A DNA stretch of 64,000 nt from Hymenopellis radicata (lineage: Eukaryota; Basidiomycota; Agaricomycetes; Agaricales; Physalacriaceae). The stretch lies in contig JADNRX010000188.1 in the NCBI GenBank assembly GCA_015501595.1, positions 1 through 64,000 on the forward strand, in the 5' to 3' direction. A program made the position numbers and the translations under genes. This document shows positions 23,117 to 34,515 of the stretch, piece by piece (the first letter of the stretch is position 1; the number at the start of each line of letters is the position of its first letter). Under the pieces are notes generated by a model that was given only the letters and a program-made list of their open reading frames with translations, was not told where the DNA came from and made no database searches.

Positions 23117-23381
23117 CCCCAGCATAATCCCTCATTGTCTTGCGTTGATGAGACGTTGTTCTATGTCTCACCATCAGGAGGCGTGAGTGGATTCTCGTGC
23201 CTTATGAAATGCTTCCCGTGCTATTTAGCACGGGTGTGCTCATAAAGCACGAACAAAAATAATTCTTGTTAATCGGTCTGTCAAAACACTATGGGTGAGT
23301 ATACGGGCAGTGTGGGGTATTTTTTTCGTGCAGCGCGGCATATCCTAGGTGTCGTAGGACCTAAAATTTGGTCATGAATAT
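23117..23381. repeat. Flank duplicated in inverse at 48947-49218
   Basis: About 265 bp, nearly identical to the reverse complement of 48947-49218. Contains a hairpin CCCGTGCTATTTAGCACGGG. It adjoins the B2 end of Ngaro copy A, as its twin adjoins the B2 end of copy C, and B2 is cut at the same base in both. Confidence 0.85.
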
Positions 23382-24478
23382 GGAGTTAGGCCAAATCGGA
23401 CCCCAAGGGCCTCATCAATTAAGCGTATCGTAAAGTGCCTTACAGTACATGGTAGATAATACATGAAATGTAGTTACTGTAATTACAGTGGGAGAGGTGG
23501 GAGGGGACGCAAAAAAGCGGAGCTAACTGTGACCAGATAACACAGATTAGCTGGAGGGGAGTGAGACAGTGCAGAGAGCGCACCTGTGACCAGATAGCCC
23601 ACAGAAGTGTCCTTGATAAGGAGTCCTTGAAAAGGAATGGGTATCTGGGCACAAAAGGCATCAGCTCTGAAGAGCTGGATATGAGACATTGGCACATACT
23701 GGAAGCAGAGGGAGCAGGAAGAGCTGTAGGGCTCTGGGGCTGTGGCAAATGGTTCCAATAGACTTCTAGGATGCCAATGCATCAGTCCTGAGCAAGAGGA
23801 CTGGGTAGAGCAAGTGCTGCTTGCCTGGGAGAGCAAAAGTGTGAATTTCCCACAAATTGGACACTTTGGGCCTGTCTGGACTGGTTTTGGGGCTGGCTAG
23901 GCAGCTTCAGACAGTGCTCTAGAGGGGTATGGCATCAGTCCTGAGCAGGAGGACTGGAGGGATCACGAACTGCTTGCCTCTGGGAGAAGGTGATGGTAAG
24001 AGGCAGAAGGCAGAGCGTGGGAACTTTTGCCTAAACCTTCTAGGGCGCCCTGTGAGTGGCCTCTGTTGTTACTACAACACCAGACACAGGCTAGACAAGT
24101 CTAGGAAGAGCTCAGAGGATGGAGTAGCTGCAGTAGTAGTAGCAGAGAGTCAGCATTTAGTCAAACAATGCAGATTTTTGACTAAATGATGATTTGACTC
24201 AGTTTGACTCGGTTAAGCCAACTGAGTGGAAGGGAGTTAGGTATAGGGGTATGGAGAGGTGTGGGGCATGCAGAGGCCTCTGAAAATGCTCCCTACCCTT
24301 GGAATCCGCATTTACATCGACCTATGCTTTCAGATCACACGGAGTTAGGCCAAATCGGACCCCAAGGGCCTCATCAATTAAGCGTATCGTAAAGTGCCTA
24401 CTGTGCTATGCATGTGTGTAGTGGAGGGGTGGATGGAGGTGAAGAAAGATGTTTACGAAACGCAAGATGAGGAAGGTT

Positions 24479-25483
24479 TTAATAGGAGGATTTCTTTTGA
24501 GCTGCTAACTGCTGAGCGGCACGCACTGCTGGATGGTCGCGTATATAGATCTTCCAAGCAGATGATGACCAACGACCTAAGGCTTGAAGAATAGATTCAG
24601 CCAGTCCCAGAGATGCGTAGTGTGTTATGCCTCCAGAACGGACTGAATGACCACCAAACTCTTTACTCACCAGCGCAAAGAATTTGGATTCAAACCAGGA
24701 TCGAGTTGGTACCACGCCGTTGTCACGTATGAAGAGTGCCGCTCGAGCACCATGCAGCTTATCTCTGCGCAAGACATACCGTTTCAGAAGAGCAATTGGA
24801 TCAGCCTCTTTCTGAGTAGTAAACAGTATATCAGTGCCCTGATAGAATGGATCGCTTTTATGATAAGGCAAGCGATAGCCAGCGTATCCAGGTTCAAATT
24901 TGAGACTGGATCGCTTGATGATCTTCTTCCAATCACGAAGTTTCTTCTGATTAGGCTGCACCAGTTCTCCCATTCGGTGAACAGCATAGAAGGCACATGA
25001 CATGATGGTGGCAAAAAGAAGATCATCGTACTTCTGAGTCTGATTTGCGATATTGACAAAGAGTTGAAGGTGATGGATGCGAAGTGGAGGTTTCCTATGT
25101 ATAGGATCCGCTCTCACCTTCTTAGCACCTCGGATAGTAGCTTGGACGAGTGCAGATGCACGAGCGTCAGCAAAGTGAGGATAGAACTCTTTGAGGAAAT
25201 GTTTCGCGCCAGACAAGTATTTTGGAGCAGAAGCAATGAATTGTGATGTGTACGCAATGTAACGAGATAAGGTCTCCGGAGTAGGATCCAAAGACAGGTT
25301 ATGTGTTTTACAGAAGTGAGCGTAATCTCTGGCACCAGTAGAGTAATTAAGACGTGTAGAAGTCTCAATAGCATGAGCCTGCAAGTATAAGACAAGTTCA
25401 TCTAATTTCTGCAAGTCCATGGATGGGCGAGGGGGACGAGTGCGTCTCCCCTCACCCAATGCCTCTAAAAGCAATCTCTCCAT
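24479..25483 (-). CDS. Tyrosine recombinase (YR) of Ngaro copy A
   Basis: 334 residues, intact. It would integrate the circular DNA copy of the retrotransposon by site-specific recombination in the nucleus, in place of a DDE integrase. Catalytic set visible: Arg170 in HRMGEL, His279 and Arg282 in GGHSVRSGG, Trp305 in the sixth position and nucleophile Tyr313 in WKIYIR. The N-terminal ~120 residues form the core-binding part. Its ATG lies 19 nt inside the end of the RT/RNase H ORF, suggesting translation by reinitiation. The protein is identical or nearly so in copies B and C. Confidence 0.88.
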   Translation of the reverse strand: MERLLLEALGEGRRTRPPRPSMDLQKLDELVLYLQAHAIETSTRLNYSTGARDYAHFCKTHNLSLDPTPETLSRYIAYTSQFIASAPKYLSGAKHFLKEFYPHFADARASALVQATIRGAKKVRADPIHRKPPLRIHHLQLFVNIANQTQKYDDLLFATIMSCAFYAVHRMGELVQPNQKKLRDWKKIIKRSSLKFEPGYAGYRLPYHKSDPFYQGTDILFTTQKEADPIALLKRYVLRRDKLHGARAALFIRDNGVVPTRSWFESKFFALVSKEFGGHSVRSGGITHYASLGLAESILQALGRWSSSAWKIYIRDHPAVRAAQQLAAQKKSSY

Positions 25484-27037
25484 CGCACCGGCAGGAGCTC
25501 TCGAGGTGGCTCCATAATGCGGATGCGGTAGGAGGGAAACTGTTTCTGGAAGTCAGAGAACAGCAAGCGGGACAACATGTCTGCCATCACATTGTCAACC
25601 CCGCGGATGTGCCTCACACGTACGTCAATGCCTGTACGCATGACAATGTCTGCAATAGCAAGGAGGATAGCATTGTGACTTGACTGAGAAGCAGCCAGAG
25701 TGTCGAACACTGAGACGGAGTCGAGGCTGTCGGAATGAATCAACAGCGTACGAGGTGGATAGGGACGAGAGGCGGCATGATGGACAGCACATAAGATAGC
25801 TAACAGCTCTCTGAAGAAGGTATCAACTCCGGTTGTAGTTCGGAGTCGATAGCAAAAGCCATTTCCAGCGTATACAAAGGAAAGGCCCAGATTGCTAGCA
25901 TCTGTCCAACAGACCATATCGGCCTCTGTATCGTCTGATGGAGTCTGGAGTGAGGGAAATGGAGCCGTAGATGGCATCAAGCCAGAAACCAATAATCTTC
26001 AGCTGACGACCGTGCTCTTGCTTCTTGTCCTCATAGGGAATGCCAAGAGAGTCCCACAAGAGAAGAAGCTGGACTTGACGATGTGGACGTCGCTGTCCAT
26101 GAAAGAGTACTAGATTGCGACTGGTGTCCCAGCCATAGTAGTCGTCCATGTAGTCGTGCAAGCCGAGTACGTCAAGTTCCCAAGCGATCCAGTTAACCAG
26201 ACCGGAGAACGAGCACCAGCAGTATGGAGATGCACGACTTCCAAAGATGAGACGGCGCACAATATAATAGCGACCGTCAACGATGACAACCTGCTGCAGT
26301 TGCCAGATGGGATGAACAGGGAGATTGAGGAATGCCTTCGAGATGTCACTCTTGAAGAGCAGGATTTCCTCGTAAGGGTGAGTTTGAAGGACGTCATGCA
26401 GTACCTGCCCAAAGGAGTGCATGTCGTCGTACTTCACTTTTGCATCCTCTCTCGCAATGCCCTCATTAAGACCATTGCCAGTATGGTCCATGACGACACG
26501 TGATTTACCTTTCTGCCACACCACGAACATGGGTGACAGGCGCATACCAGGAAGGAGCTTAAAGCCCTCTGGAAGCGCAGGTGACCAGCGACCAGCAGCG
26601 ACTTCTTGATCACGGTGTTTGCGCAGCTCAGTGAGATCGCGCTCCTCAGTAGAGTAATTGTCTTTGATCTGCTCTTTGAGGTGCGCTTCCCACTCACCGT
26701 CATGCAATGACCAAAACCCTTCACGAAGCGAACGAGTAATAGACTTCACAAAGGGTTGATTGGGATGATTGGCCAGAAGTCGCTCAAAGCGGTCAACATT
26801 GATTGGTGTGCTGACCTCGATATAGTTGGCAACGGCAGCAAGAGACTGCTGAATGGTAGGATCGTTGCGAATATGTTCAGGAGGTAAAGGAAGTGGAGGA
26901 GCAGTAAAAGTGGAAGAAATGCTCGGAGGAGCTTTTGATTGTGATGGTACATTCGTAGTAAATACATAGCCACGCTTAAAGCGTGGAGGTGGTGGTACAG
27001 CATCGGATTTAAGCTTCAACGATTTAGGCTTCGACAT
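25465..27037 (-). pseudogene. RT/RNase H polyprotein (ORF2) of Ngaro copy A, frameshifted
   Basis: ORF2 starts with ATG at 27037, inside the last codons of gag (14-nt overlap). It carries a basic/proline-rich lead, then RT motifs LLFKSDISKAF (catalytic Asp), YMDD in LHDYMDDYYG, and, after the break, RNase H with CWTDASN, FRELLAI, HSDSLDS and VMADMLSR. A 269-bp deletion near 25939 (compare copy D) removes about 90 residues of RT connection and shifts the frame, so RT and RNase H cannot be made as one protein. Confidence 0.85.
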
Positions 27038-28398
27038 TGCCGCCTGAACTCGGTCCTGCACGACTGACAGCTCGCTTGGCTTCGAGGAGGACGAGGCAGG
27101 CTGGGTGGCTTTTGGCGGTGTGCTTTCCTCCGCACTCACTGCAAGTACCGTGTACACGGCTACCCGGGCACGGAGATGGGCATTTGCCCAGATTCCAATT
27201 CTGGCAGATGACACGACGACGTGTCGCAGGCTGCGAGCTGCTAGAATCAGAAGACCGCTTGCGTGGATTAGCCGCCTCAGAGGTGCGTAACATCTCTGTA
27301 AGAAGCGGTAACTGGAGTGCATTGCGGTCATTGAGATTGAAAGGAGAGTTAGCATAGCGAGTGCGAGTCTCCTTATCACAGCGAATAGGGAACGCTGGAT
27401 TCGAGGGCGTGGCGCGGAATAGTTCCACAATGAGTACGCGATAGCCCTGGAGTTCGTCCTTGCGGTGAGGGTAGATAAGCCCAACACCGGTGGCATACGC
27501 ATCAAAGACGCGTGTCCACTCGGACTCTTGAGTGAGAGCTCGGCGCGCAGAGACGTGGTCCTTGCGGATGAGCACAAAGCCCCCAGCAAAGTCCTTCGTG
27601 TCCTCTTGCTGATTCGTGCCAGAGTGGATCGAGGCATAGAGTTTCTCAAAATCCACGTACTGGTCCAGCACGATTGAGCGCCAGAGAGAGCGTGCAAACG
27701 GGTCGTGGAGTGACTGCGTCTGACACACATTGATGATAGCGTCGACATCCTTATCATTGGTAAAGAGCCGACGGAGACGCTGAGTCTCTTGGAGGTGTGG
27801 AGAGAGGTTGGTTGGTGAGGCCAACTGCGCGAGATGCGGAGCGGAGGAGAGGACTGAGGCAGAGATGCCTGACGGAGTAGGCTCCGCTCCAAGTAATTTG
27901 GAGAGCAGCGCAGCCGAGGTCGGTCCAGCGACGGGACCAGGCTCGGGCGCACGCTTTCCAGCAGCTGCATCGAGACGCGCACCAAGCGCGGCCCATGCAG
28001 CCTCCTCAACAGCGCGCTTAAGCGCAGCTTGTTGCTCAGCTTGCTGCGCTGCAAGGTCTGGATCAGGAGGAGCCGATCCGTCGTGGTGCTCCTCTCGAGC
28101 AGCAATGATCTGAACGACTTGTTCGACATAGTCGTCCAGTTCTCCGGCTGAGGCACCAGTCTCCCGAGCGAGTCGCAGGAACTCGTTGTAGGACGGTATG
28201 GTACCATCAGCAAAGTCTGCAACGAGCTGCTCCAGTTGCTCTGCACGTTGACGAACCTCTTCGCGGTGATCCGCATCGGATTCGTCTGCAACAGAGTGTG
28301 TAGCGGTACGTAGTGGAGAGGGAGAGGGAGCGACGTAGGAGCGTGTCGCAGAGCGGGAGCGAGAGGGAGATAACATTGAGATCATCGTCCGAGGACAT
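27024..28398 (-). pseudogene. Gag of Ngaro copy A, N-terminal frameshift
   Basis: About 455 residues with a coiled-coil-prone region near residues 60-140 and a C-terminal Cys/His cluster (CQNWNLGKCPSPC ... CSECGGKHTAKSH) typical of RNA-binding Gag of this class. The usual start MSSDDDLNVI at 28398 is thrown out of frame by a 14-bp deletion present also in copy B. Translation could begin at the in-frame ATG at 28385, changing only the first residues. Confidence 0.75.
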
Positions 28399-29699
28399 AG
28401 TCCGCTTCCTGATTCAGGAACGTTCTCAGCAGAATGTGCAACCTAAGGCTGTCTGCGCAGGCTTCTCGCCCTCTTGCTGCCTTTTGGCTAGTCTACTCCT
28501 CAGAACGCAAATGCTCTCGCAGAGAGAACACCCAGGTAATGAGCGAATAGAGAGCGCCTGAACAAGATGTACGACCGATCCTTAACCAAGCCTATCGAAC
28601 ACTCAACGAGCGAACGTGTTACGGCGCACTCGGAGAGCGAACTCGTCTCACAATCAGCGCCCTGATTTACACTCCTTGTGAGGGAGTCAGGCACACGCTG
28701 TACGACCAGGTGTTGAACTCGGTCGCAAGCACAGGTTGAGCTGTACCACTGATTGACGATGACAAGGAAGTACAAGGAGGACACCGAGCCCAGGGAGGTA
28801 TAGCACGCTGAACGGAGTATTGAGCTCGAAGAAGCGGTGGTGAGCCGCTTGAGAGAGGGATGTGGGGTGAAACCGCAAAGAAAAGACGCAAAAAAGCGGA
28901 GCTAACTGTGACCAGATAACACAGATTAGCTGGAGGGGAGTGAGACAGTGCAGAGAGCGCACCTGTGACCAGATAGCCCACAGAAGTGTCCTTGATAAGG
29001 AGTCCTTGAAAAGGAATGGGTATCTGGGCACAAAAGGCATCAGCTCTGAAGAGCTGGATATGAGACATTGGCACATACTGGAAGCAGAGGGAGCAGGAAG
29101 AGCTGTAGGGCTCTGGGGCTGTGGCAAATGGTTCCAATAGACTTCTAGGATGCCAATGCATCAGTCCTGAGCAAGAGGACTGGGTAGAGCAAGTGCTGCT
29201 TGCCTGGGAGAGCAAAAGTGTGAATTTCCCACAAATTGGACACTTTGGGCCTGTCTGGACTGGTTTTGGGGCTGGCTAGGCAGCTTCAGACAGTGCTCTA
29301 GAGGGGTATGGCATCAGTCCTGAGCAGGAGGACTGGAGGGATCACGAACTGCTTGCCTCTGGGAGAAGGTGATGGTAAGAGGCAGAAGGCAGAGCGTGGG
29401 AACTTTTGCCTAAACCTTCTAGGGCGCCCTGTGAGTGGCCTCTGTTGTTACTACAACACCAGACACAGGCTAGACAAGTCTAGGAAGAGCTCAGAGGATG
29501 GAGTAGCTGCAGTAGTAGTAGCAGAGAGTCAGCATTTAGTCAAACAATGCAGATTTTTGACTAAATGATGATTTGACTCGGTTTGACTCGGTTAAGCCAA
29601 CTGAGTGGAAGGGAGTTAGGTATAGGGGTATGGAGAGGTGTGGGGCATGCAGAGGCCTCTGAAAATGCTCCCTACCCTTGGAATCCGCATTTACATCGA

Positions 29700-31539
29700 T
29701 CCTTGCAACGCTTAGGACTACTGTTCAAGCGCTCTTTCAGACTACGCTTAGCAGAAGTAGAGGAGGTTGATGAAGCTGAGAAAGAAGAGGAAGCTGAACA
29801 GCATTTTGGCTGTCCAACCTGAAAGGTGTCTGGTCATAGTGCAGACGTGTCTCTCAATCAATCTGAATAGGTACAGGAGATGTGCTAATAATAGCACGAA
29901 AAAAGTCCACAATAGCCTATTTATAGCTTTGCAGCTCAGACTGGGGATGAGGGTAAATAAGAATAACACCCTCATACCAAGCATTAAAGACACGACTCCA
30001 GTCAGATTCAGACTGAAGCATGCGACGAGCTGAGTAAGTATCCTTCTTAACCAAAAGATAACTCCCAGCTAGTGAGTAGCACGGGTCGGGTATGGGTGCT
30101 CGTGAGCGCTCCCGCCCCGAACCCGGTGCAATACCCGTACCCGAAGCGTTGGGTACAGGTTACCCGTTATTTCGCCCGTGGGTCTCAAACGGGGCAGGTA
30201 CCCCGATACCCGCTTAGTTTTTGAATGATTCGTGCCCACCGCCGACCCCCAAGCAATTGCGCGGGGGTTAGCGACGTGCACGAGACACATTGGCAAGGCC
30301 CCGGCTACTTGCGAGAGCAAGAACCGCAGCTCAACCAAGTGCAGGTGGGGGCAAGGCAGGAAATGATGGTGAGGGAATGAGGAGAGAGGAGACCGTGAGC
30401 GTGAGCATACGGTGGGTGCTAGCAGACGGTGGACGTGAGGCAGGTGACGACAGGGCGAGGGTGGAAGGATACGTACAGTAACATACTGTCTTGAGCTGGA
30501 AGCGCGACGCCCTCCAGCCCATACTCTAACTCCTGGGCGCATTAGTGTGGCGCCTTGGTGCCCGCACTGCACCGCGTTTCCTTATTGAAATGACGGCGTG
30601 AGCCGTTGCGGTAAGCACACCGTCGCGAAGACAGAGTGCTGAACGTCCCATCCTGAAAAGTATTGCGCGATTAGCGGCGAAGCGCTGCCATCCAGACCAT
30701 CCAGCCATCATGCCGCCTCGTCCAGAGGGCTTATGCATCTCGGATCCTTGTGTAAATCGTGCCGTCGCGCAGACGAGCACGATATGCGCCCCGAACTGTA
30801 TTCGACGGCGCAGCGGCCGGCGCGAAGCCGAGCCGCACCAGAAAAGCAAGAAAACAGAAAGCACAGAAGTAGGACAAGCCCCAGAACTTGTTCTGGGGCC
30901 GACGAGCACAACGATAATGTCGTGCTGTGGTGGTTCAAGGCAGAGAGATGTGATCGCAACTGTGCGATCAATATCCGGCATTTGCTGGACAGCTCGGCTA
31001 ATACCGCCGAGCCAGAAGATTAAGCGCAACATTGTTTCTAAACGACGTTGGCCTCATTTGAGGTTAAGTAAATTCACATAAATTGTTTAGAATATGCATA
31101 TTAATGATAGTTGAGTATATGGCCAATACTTATTGCAAGAAACCATTGTGCCAATCTCTAGCACGGGTGGACACGGGTTGCCAGGTTCCCGACGGGTACT
31201 CGGACCGGCACCCGACCCCTACCCAACGCATAACTCGACCCGCACCCGGACCGGGTGACCCGTACCCGTGCTTTTCACTACTCCCAGCAAAAGTCTGCAA
31301 GTCATCATAATGGTTAACTATCTCAGATAAAGAAGTAAAAAGCTTCTCAAAATCGATATATCGGTCTTGTATAATAAGACGCCAGAACGATCGAGCAAAG
31401 GGGTCTTTGATCTGGCATGCTTGCAAGAGCTTGACAAGGAGGTTGACATCCTTCTCAGCGGCCAAAGCACGGCGAAGCTCAATCGTCTGTTGAACATGTT
31501 GGTCAAGAGAGGATGGAGAGCTAAGGTGTGCGAGATGGA
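29700..31539 (-). pseudogene. gag2, C-terminal half, interrupted by hAT F3
   Basis: On the minus strand from 31539: IELRRALAAEKDVNLLVKLL against RLRRLFTNDKDVDAIINV of the main Gag, then KDPFARSFWRLIIQDRYIDF against HDPFARSLWRSIVLDQYVDF. After F3 (30070-31280) it resumes with LLVKKDTYSARRML and IYPHPQSELQSY. Stops occur after that point and the zinc cluster is lost. Its first bases give the TSD GAGATGGA (31532-31539), reverse complement of that at 20714, so both halves come from one gene. Confidence 0.75.
30070..31280. mobile_element. Non-autonomous hAT element F3
   Basis: 1211 bp, ends TAGTGAGTAGCACGGGT and ACCCGTGCTTTTCACTA, 8-bp TSD CTCCCAGC at 30062-30069 and 31281-31288. Ends are unlike F1 or F2, but the interior shares palindrome P (30246-30267), the GGGCTTATGC block (30727-30736), GGCGCGAAGCCGAGCC near 30820, GCCCCAGAA-N4-TTCTGGGGC (30878-30899) and the tail block (31030-31063). 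Confidence 0.92.
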
Positions 31540-31745
31540 TAGCGTTTGAAAGTCAGGTCATGTAACCGCTAAAAGACCGCTAACCAGACCTGACCAGACC
31601 GTGCATAACCGCTATAGCAAGTGACCATGGTTACAGTCACTGACCGGTCATGGTCAACGGTTCCACAAAAAGAGGAAAGACAATAACTGGTCATGACCGG
31701 TCAATAACCGGTCAAGACTACCCTAACCGGTGCCAACCAGTTAGT
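31540..31745. mobile_element. hAT element with TIR TAGCGTTTGAAAGTCAGG, second end
   Basis: Begins with the same terminal repeat as 20722 and has the same GACCGGT-type subterminal repeats. It sits on the opposite side of a gag2 half, flanked by the complementary TSD, as expected if it is the other end of the 20722 element after an inversion. Confidence 0.75.
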
Positions 31746-31755
31746 CTGGACAAAA

Positions 31756-31838
31756 TGGACCCGATGGGAATTGAACCCATGGAGCCCGACCTAGATCATA
31801 GAATGAACAGCCAATATACCGATTGTACCAAGAGGTCA
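31756..31838 (-). tRNA. tRNA-like sequence, probably a pseudogene
   Basis: Minus strand. A good B box (GGTTCAATTCC) sits in a 5-bp T-stem, there is an A-box-like TGGTACAATCGG, and the 3' acceptor strand CGGGTCCA pairs with TGACCTC at 5 of 7 positions. No clean anticodon stem could be folded, so it may contain an intron or be decayed. Ngaro copy B begins two bases from its 5' end. The anticodon is not assigned. Confidence 0.4.
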
Positions 31839-32654
31839 TTCGATGTAAATGCGGATTCCAAGGGTAGGGAGCATTTTCAGAGGCCTCTGCATGCCCCACA
31901 CCTCTCCATACCCCTATACCTAACTCCCTTCCACTCAGTTGGCTTAACCGAGTCAAACCGAGTCAAATCATCATTTAGTCAAAAATCTGCATTGTTTGAC
32001 TAAATGCTGACTCTCTGCTACTACTACTGCAGCTACTCCATCCTCTGAGCTCTTCCTAGACTTGTCTAGCCTGTGTCTGGTGTTGTAGTAACAACAGAGG
32101 CCACTCACAGGGCGCCCTAGAAGGTTTAGGCAAAAGTTCCCACGCTCTGCCTTCTGCCTCTTACCATCACCTTCTCCCAGAGGCAAGCAGTTCGTGATCC
32201 CTCCAGTCCTCCTGCTCAGGACTGATGCCATACCCCTCTAGAGCACTGTCTGAAGCTGCCTAGCCAGCCCCAAAACCAGTCCAGACAGGCCCAAAGTGTC
32301 CAATTTGTGGGAAATTCACACTTTTGCTCTCCCAGGCAAGCAGCACTTGCTCTACCCAGTCCTCTTGCTCAGGACTGATGCATTGGCATCCTAGAAGTCT
32401 ATTGGAACCATTTGCCACAGCCCCAGAGCCCTACAGCTCTTCCTGCTCCCTCTGCTTCCAGTATGTGCCAATGTCTCATATCCAGCTCTTCAGAGCTGAT
32501 GCCTTTTGTGCCCAGATACCCATTCCTTTTCAAGGACTCCTTATCAAGGACACTTCTGTGGGCTATCTGGTCACAGGTGCGCTCTCTGCACTGTCTCACT
32601 CCCCTCCAGCTAATCTGTGTTATCTGGTCACAGTTAGCTCCGCTTTTTTGCGTC

Positions 32655-33140
32655 TTTTCTTTGCGGTTTCACCCCACATCCCTCTCTCAAGCGGCTCACC
32701 ACCGCTTCTTCGAGCTCAACACTCCGTTCAGCGTGCTATACCTCCCTGGGCTCGGTGTCCTCCTTGTACTTCCTTGTCATCGTCAATCAGTGGTACAGCT
32801 CAACCTGTGCTTGCGACCGAGTTCAACACCTGGTCGTACAGCGTGTGCCTGACTCCCTCACAAGGAGTGTAAATCAGGGCGCTGATTGTGAGACGAGTTC
32901 GCTCTCCGAGTGCGCCGTAACACGTTCGCTCGTTGAGTGTTCGATAGGCTTGGTTAAGGATCGGTCGTACATCTTGTTCAGGCGCTCTCTATTCGCTCAT
33001 TACCTGGGTGTTCTCTCTGCGAGAGCATTTGCGTTCTGAGGAGTAGACTAGCCAAAAGGCAGCAAGAGGGCGAGAAGCCTGCGCAGACAGCCTTAGGTTG
33101 CACATTCTGCTGAGAACGTTCCTGAATCAGGAAGCGGACT
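32655..33140 (+). other. 5' leader between A1 and gag in Ngaro copy B
   Basis: About 485 bp conserved in all copies (copy C 43429-43915, copy E 63215-63700). No consistent protein is expected. It probably contains the transcript leader; no promoter motif is certain. Confidence 0.45.
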
Positions 33141-33153
33141 ATGTCCTCGGACG

Positions 33154-34515
33154 ATGATCTCAATGTTATCTCCCTCTCGCTCCCGCTCTGCGACACGCTC
33201 CTACGTCGCTCCCTCTCCCTCTCCACTACGTACCGCTACACACTCTGTTGCAGACGAATCCGATGCGGATCACCGCGAAGAGGTTCGTCAACGTGCAGAG
33301 CAACTGGAGCAGCTCGTTGCAGACTTTGCTGATGGTACCATACCGTCCTACAACGAGTTCCTGCGACTCGCTCGGGAGACTGGTGCCTCAGCCGGAGAAC
33401 TGGACGACTATGTCGAACAAGTCGTTCAGATCATTGCTGCTCGAGAGGAGCACCACGACGGATCGGCTCCTCCTGATCCAGACCTTGCAGCGCAGCAAGC
33501 TGAGCAACAAGCTGCGCTTAAGCGCGCTGTTGAGGAGGCTGCATGGGCCGCGCTTGGTGCGCGTCTCGATGCAGCTGCTGGAAAGCGTGCGCCCGAGCCT
33601 GGTCCCGTCGCTGGACCGACCTCGGCTGCGCTGCTCTCCAAATTACTTGGAGCGGAGCCTACTCCGTCAGGCATCTCTGCCTCAGTCCTCTCCTCCGCTC
33701 CGCATCTCGCGCAGTTGGCCTCACCAACCAACCTCTCTCCACACCTCCAAGAGACTCAGCGTCTCCGTCGGCTCTTTACCAATGATAAGGATGTCGACGC
33801 TATCATCAATGTGTGTCAGACGCAGTCACTCCACGACCCGTTTGCACGCTCTCTCTGGCGCTCAATCGTGCTGGACCAGTACGTGGATTTTGAGAAACTC
33901 TATGCCTCGATCCACTCTGGCACGAATCAGCAAGAGGACACGAAGGACTTTGCTGGGGGCTTTGTGCTCATCCGCAAGGACCACGTCTCTGCGCGCCGAG
34001 CTCTCACTCAAGAGTCCGAGTGGACACGCGTCTTTGATGCGTATGCCACCGGTGTTGGGCTTATCTACCCTCACCGCAAGGACGAACTCCAGGGCTATCG
34101 CGTACTCATTGTGGAACTATTCCGCGCCACGCCCTCGAATCCAGCGTTCCCTATTTGCTGTGATAAGGAGACTCGCACTCGCTATGCTAACTCTCCTTTC
34201 AATCTCAATGACCGCAATGCGCTCCAGTTACCGCTTCTTACAGAGATGTTACGCACCTCTGAGGCGGCTAATCCACGCAAGCGGTCTTCTGATTCTAGCA
34301 GCTCGCAGCCTGCGACACGTCGTCGTGTCATCTGCCAGAATTGGAATCTGGGCAAATGCCCATCTCCGTGCCCGGGTAGCCGTGTACACGGTACTTGCAG
34401 TGAGTGCGGAGGAAAGCACACCGCCAAAAGCCACCCAGCCTGCCTCGTCCTCCTCGAAGCCAAGCGAGCTGTCAGTCGTGCAGGACCGAGTTCAGGCGGC
34501 AATGTCGAAGCCTAA
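33154..34515 (+). pseudogene. Gag of Ngaro copy B, N-terminal frameshift
   Basis: Same structure as copy A Gag, including the 14-bp deletion after LNVI that moves the normal ATG (33141) out of frame. The in-frame ATG at 33154 would give 453 residues with the Cys/His cluster intact. It differs from copy A by few substitutions (for example FPICCDKE against FPIRCDKE). Confidence 0.75.

Larger units (their letters stand above)
23382..29699 (-). mobile_element. Ngaro-like YR retrotransposon, copy A
   Basis: 6.3-kb element on the minus strand: A1 28885-29699, gag, RT/RNase H, YR, B1 24321-24398, A2-B2 23382-24320. The tyrosine recombinase plus split direct repeats define the Ngaro-type arrangement. 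B2 lacks its last ~20 bp. It carries the 269-bp ORF2 deletion and a 14-bp deletion early in gag shared with copy B. Confidence 0.9.

Noticed and set aside
24479..25483. Domesticated or bacterial integrase
   Set aside because: It overlaps the RT/RNase H ORF and recurs with it in copies A, B and C, so it is the retrotransposon's own YR.
29308..29568. An 86-residue ORF recurring in every A repeat, and a 117-182-residue ORF on the opposite strand
   Set aside because: The repeats are nearly identical at DNA level, which alone keeps these frames open. Codon changes between copies show no protein-level conservation, and the ORFs overlap on both strands.
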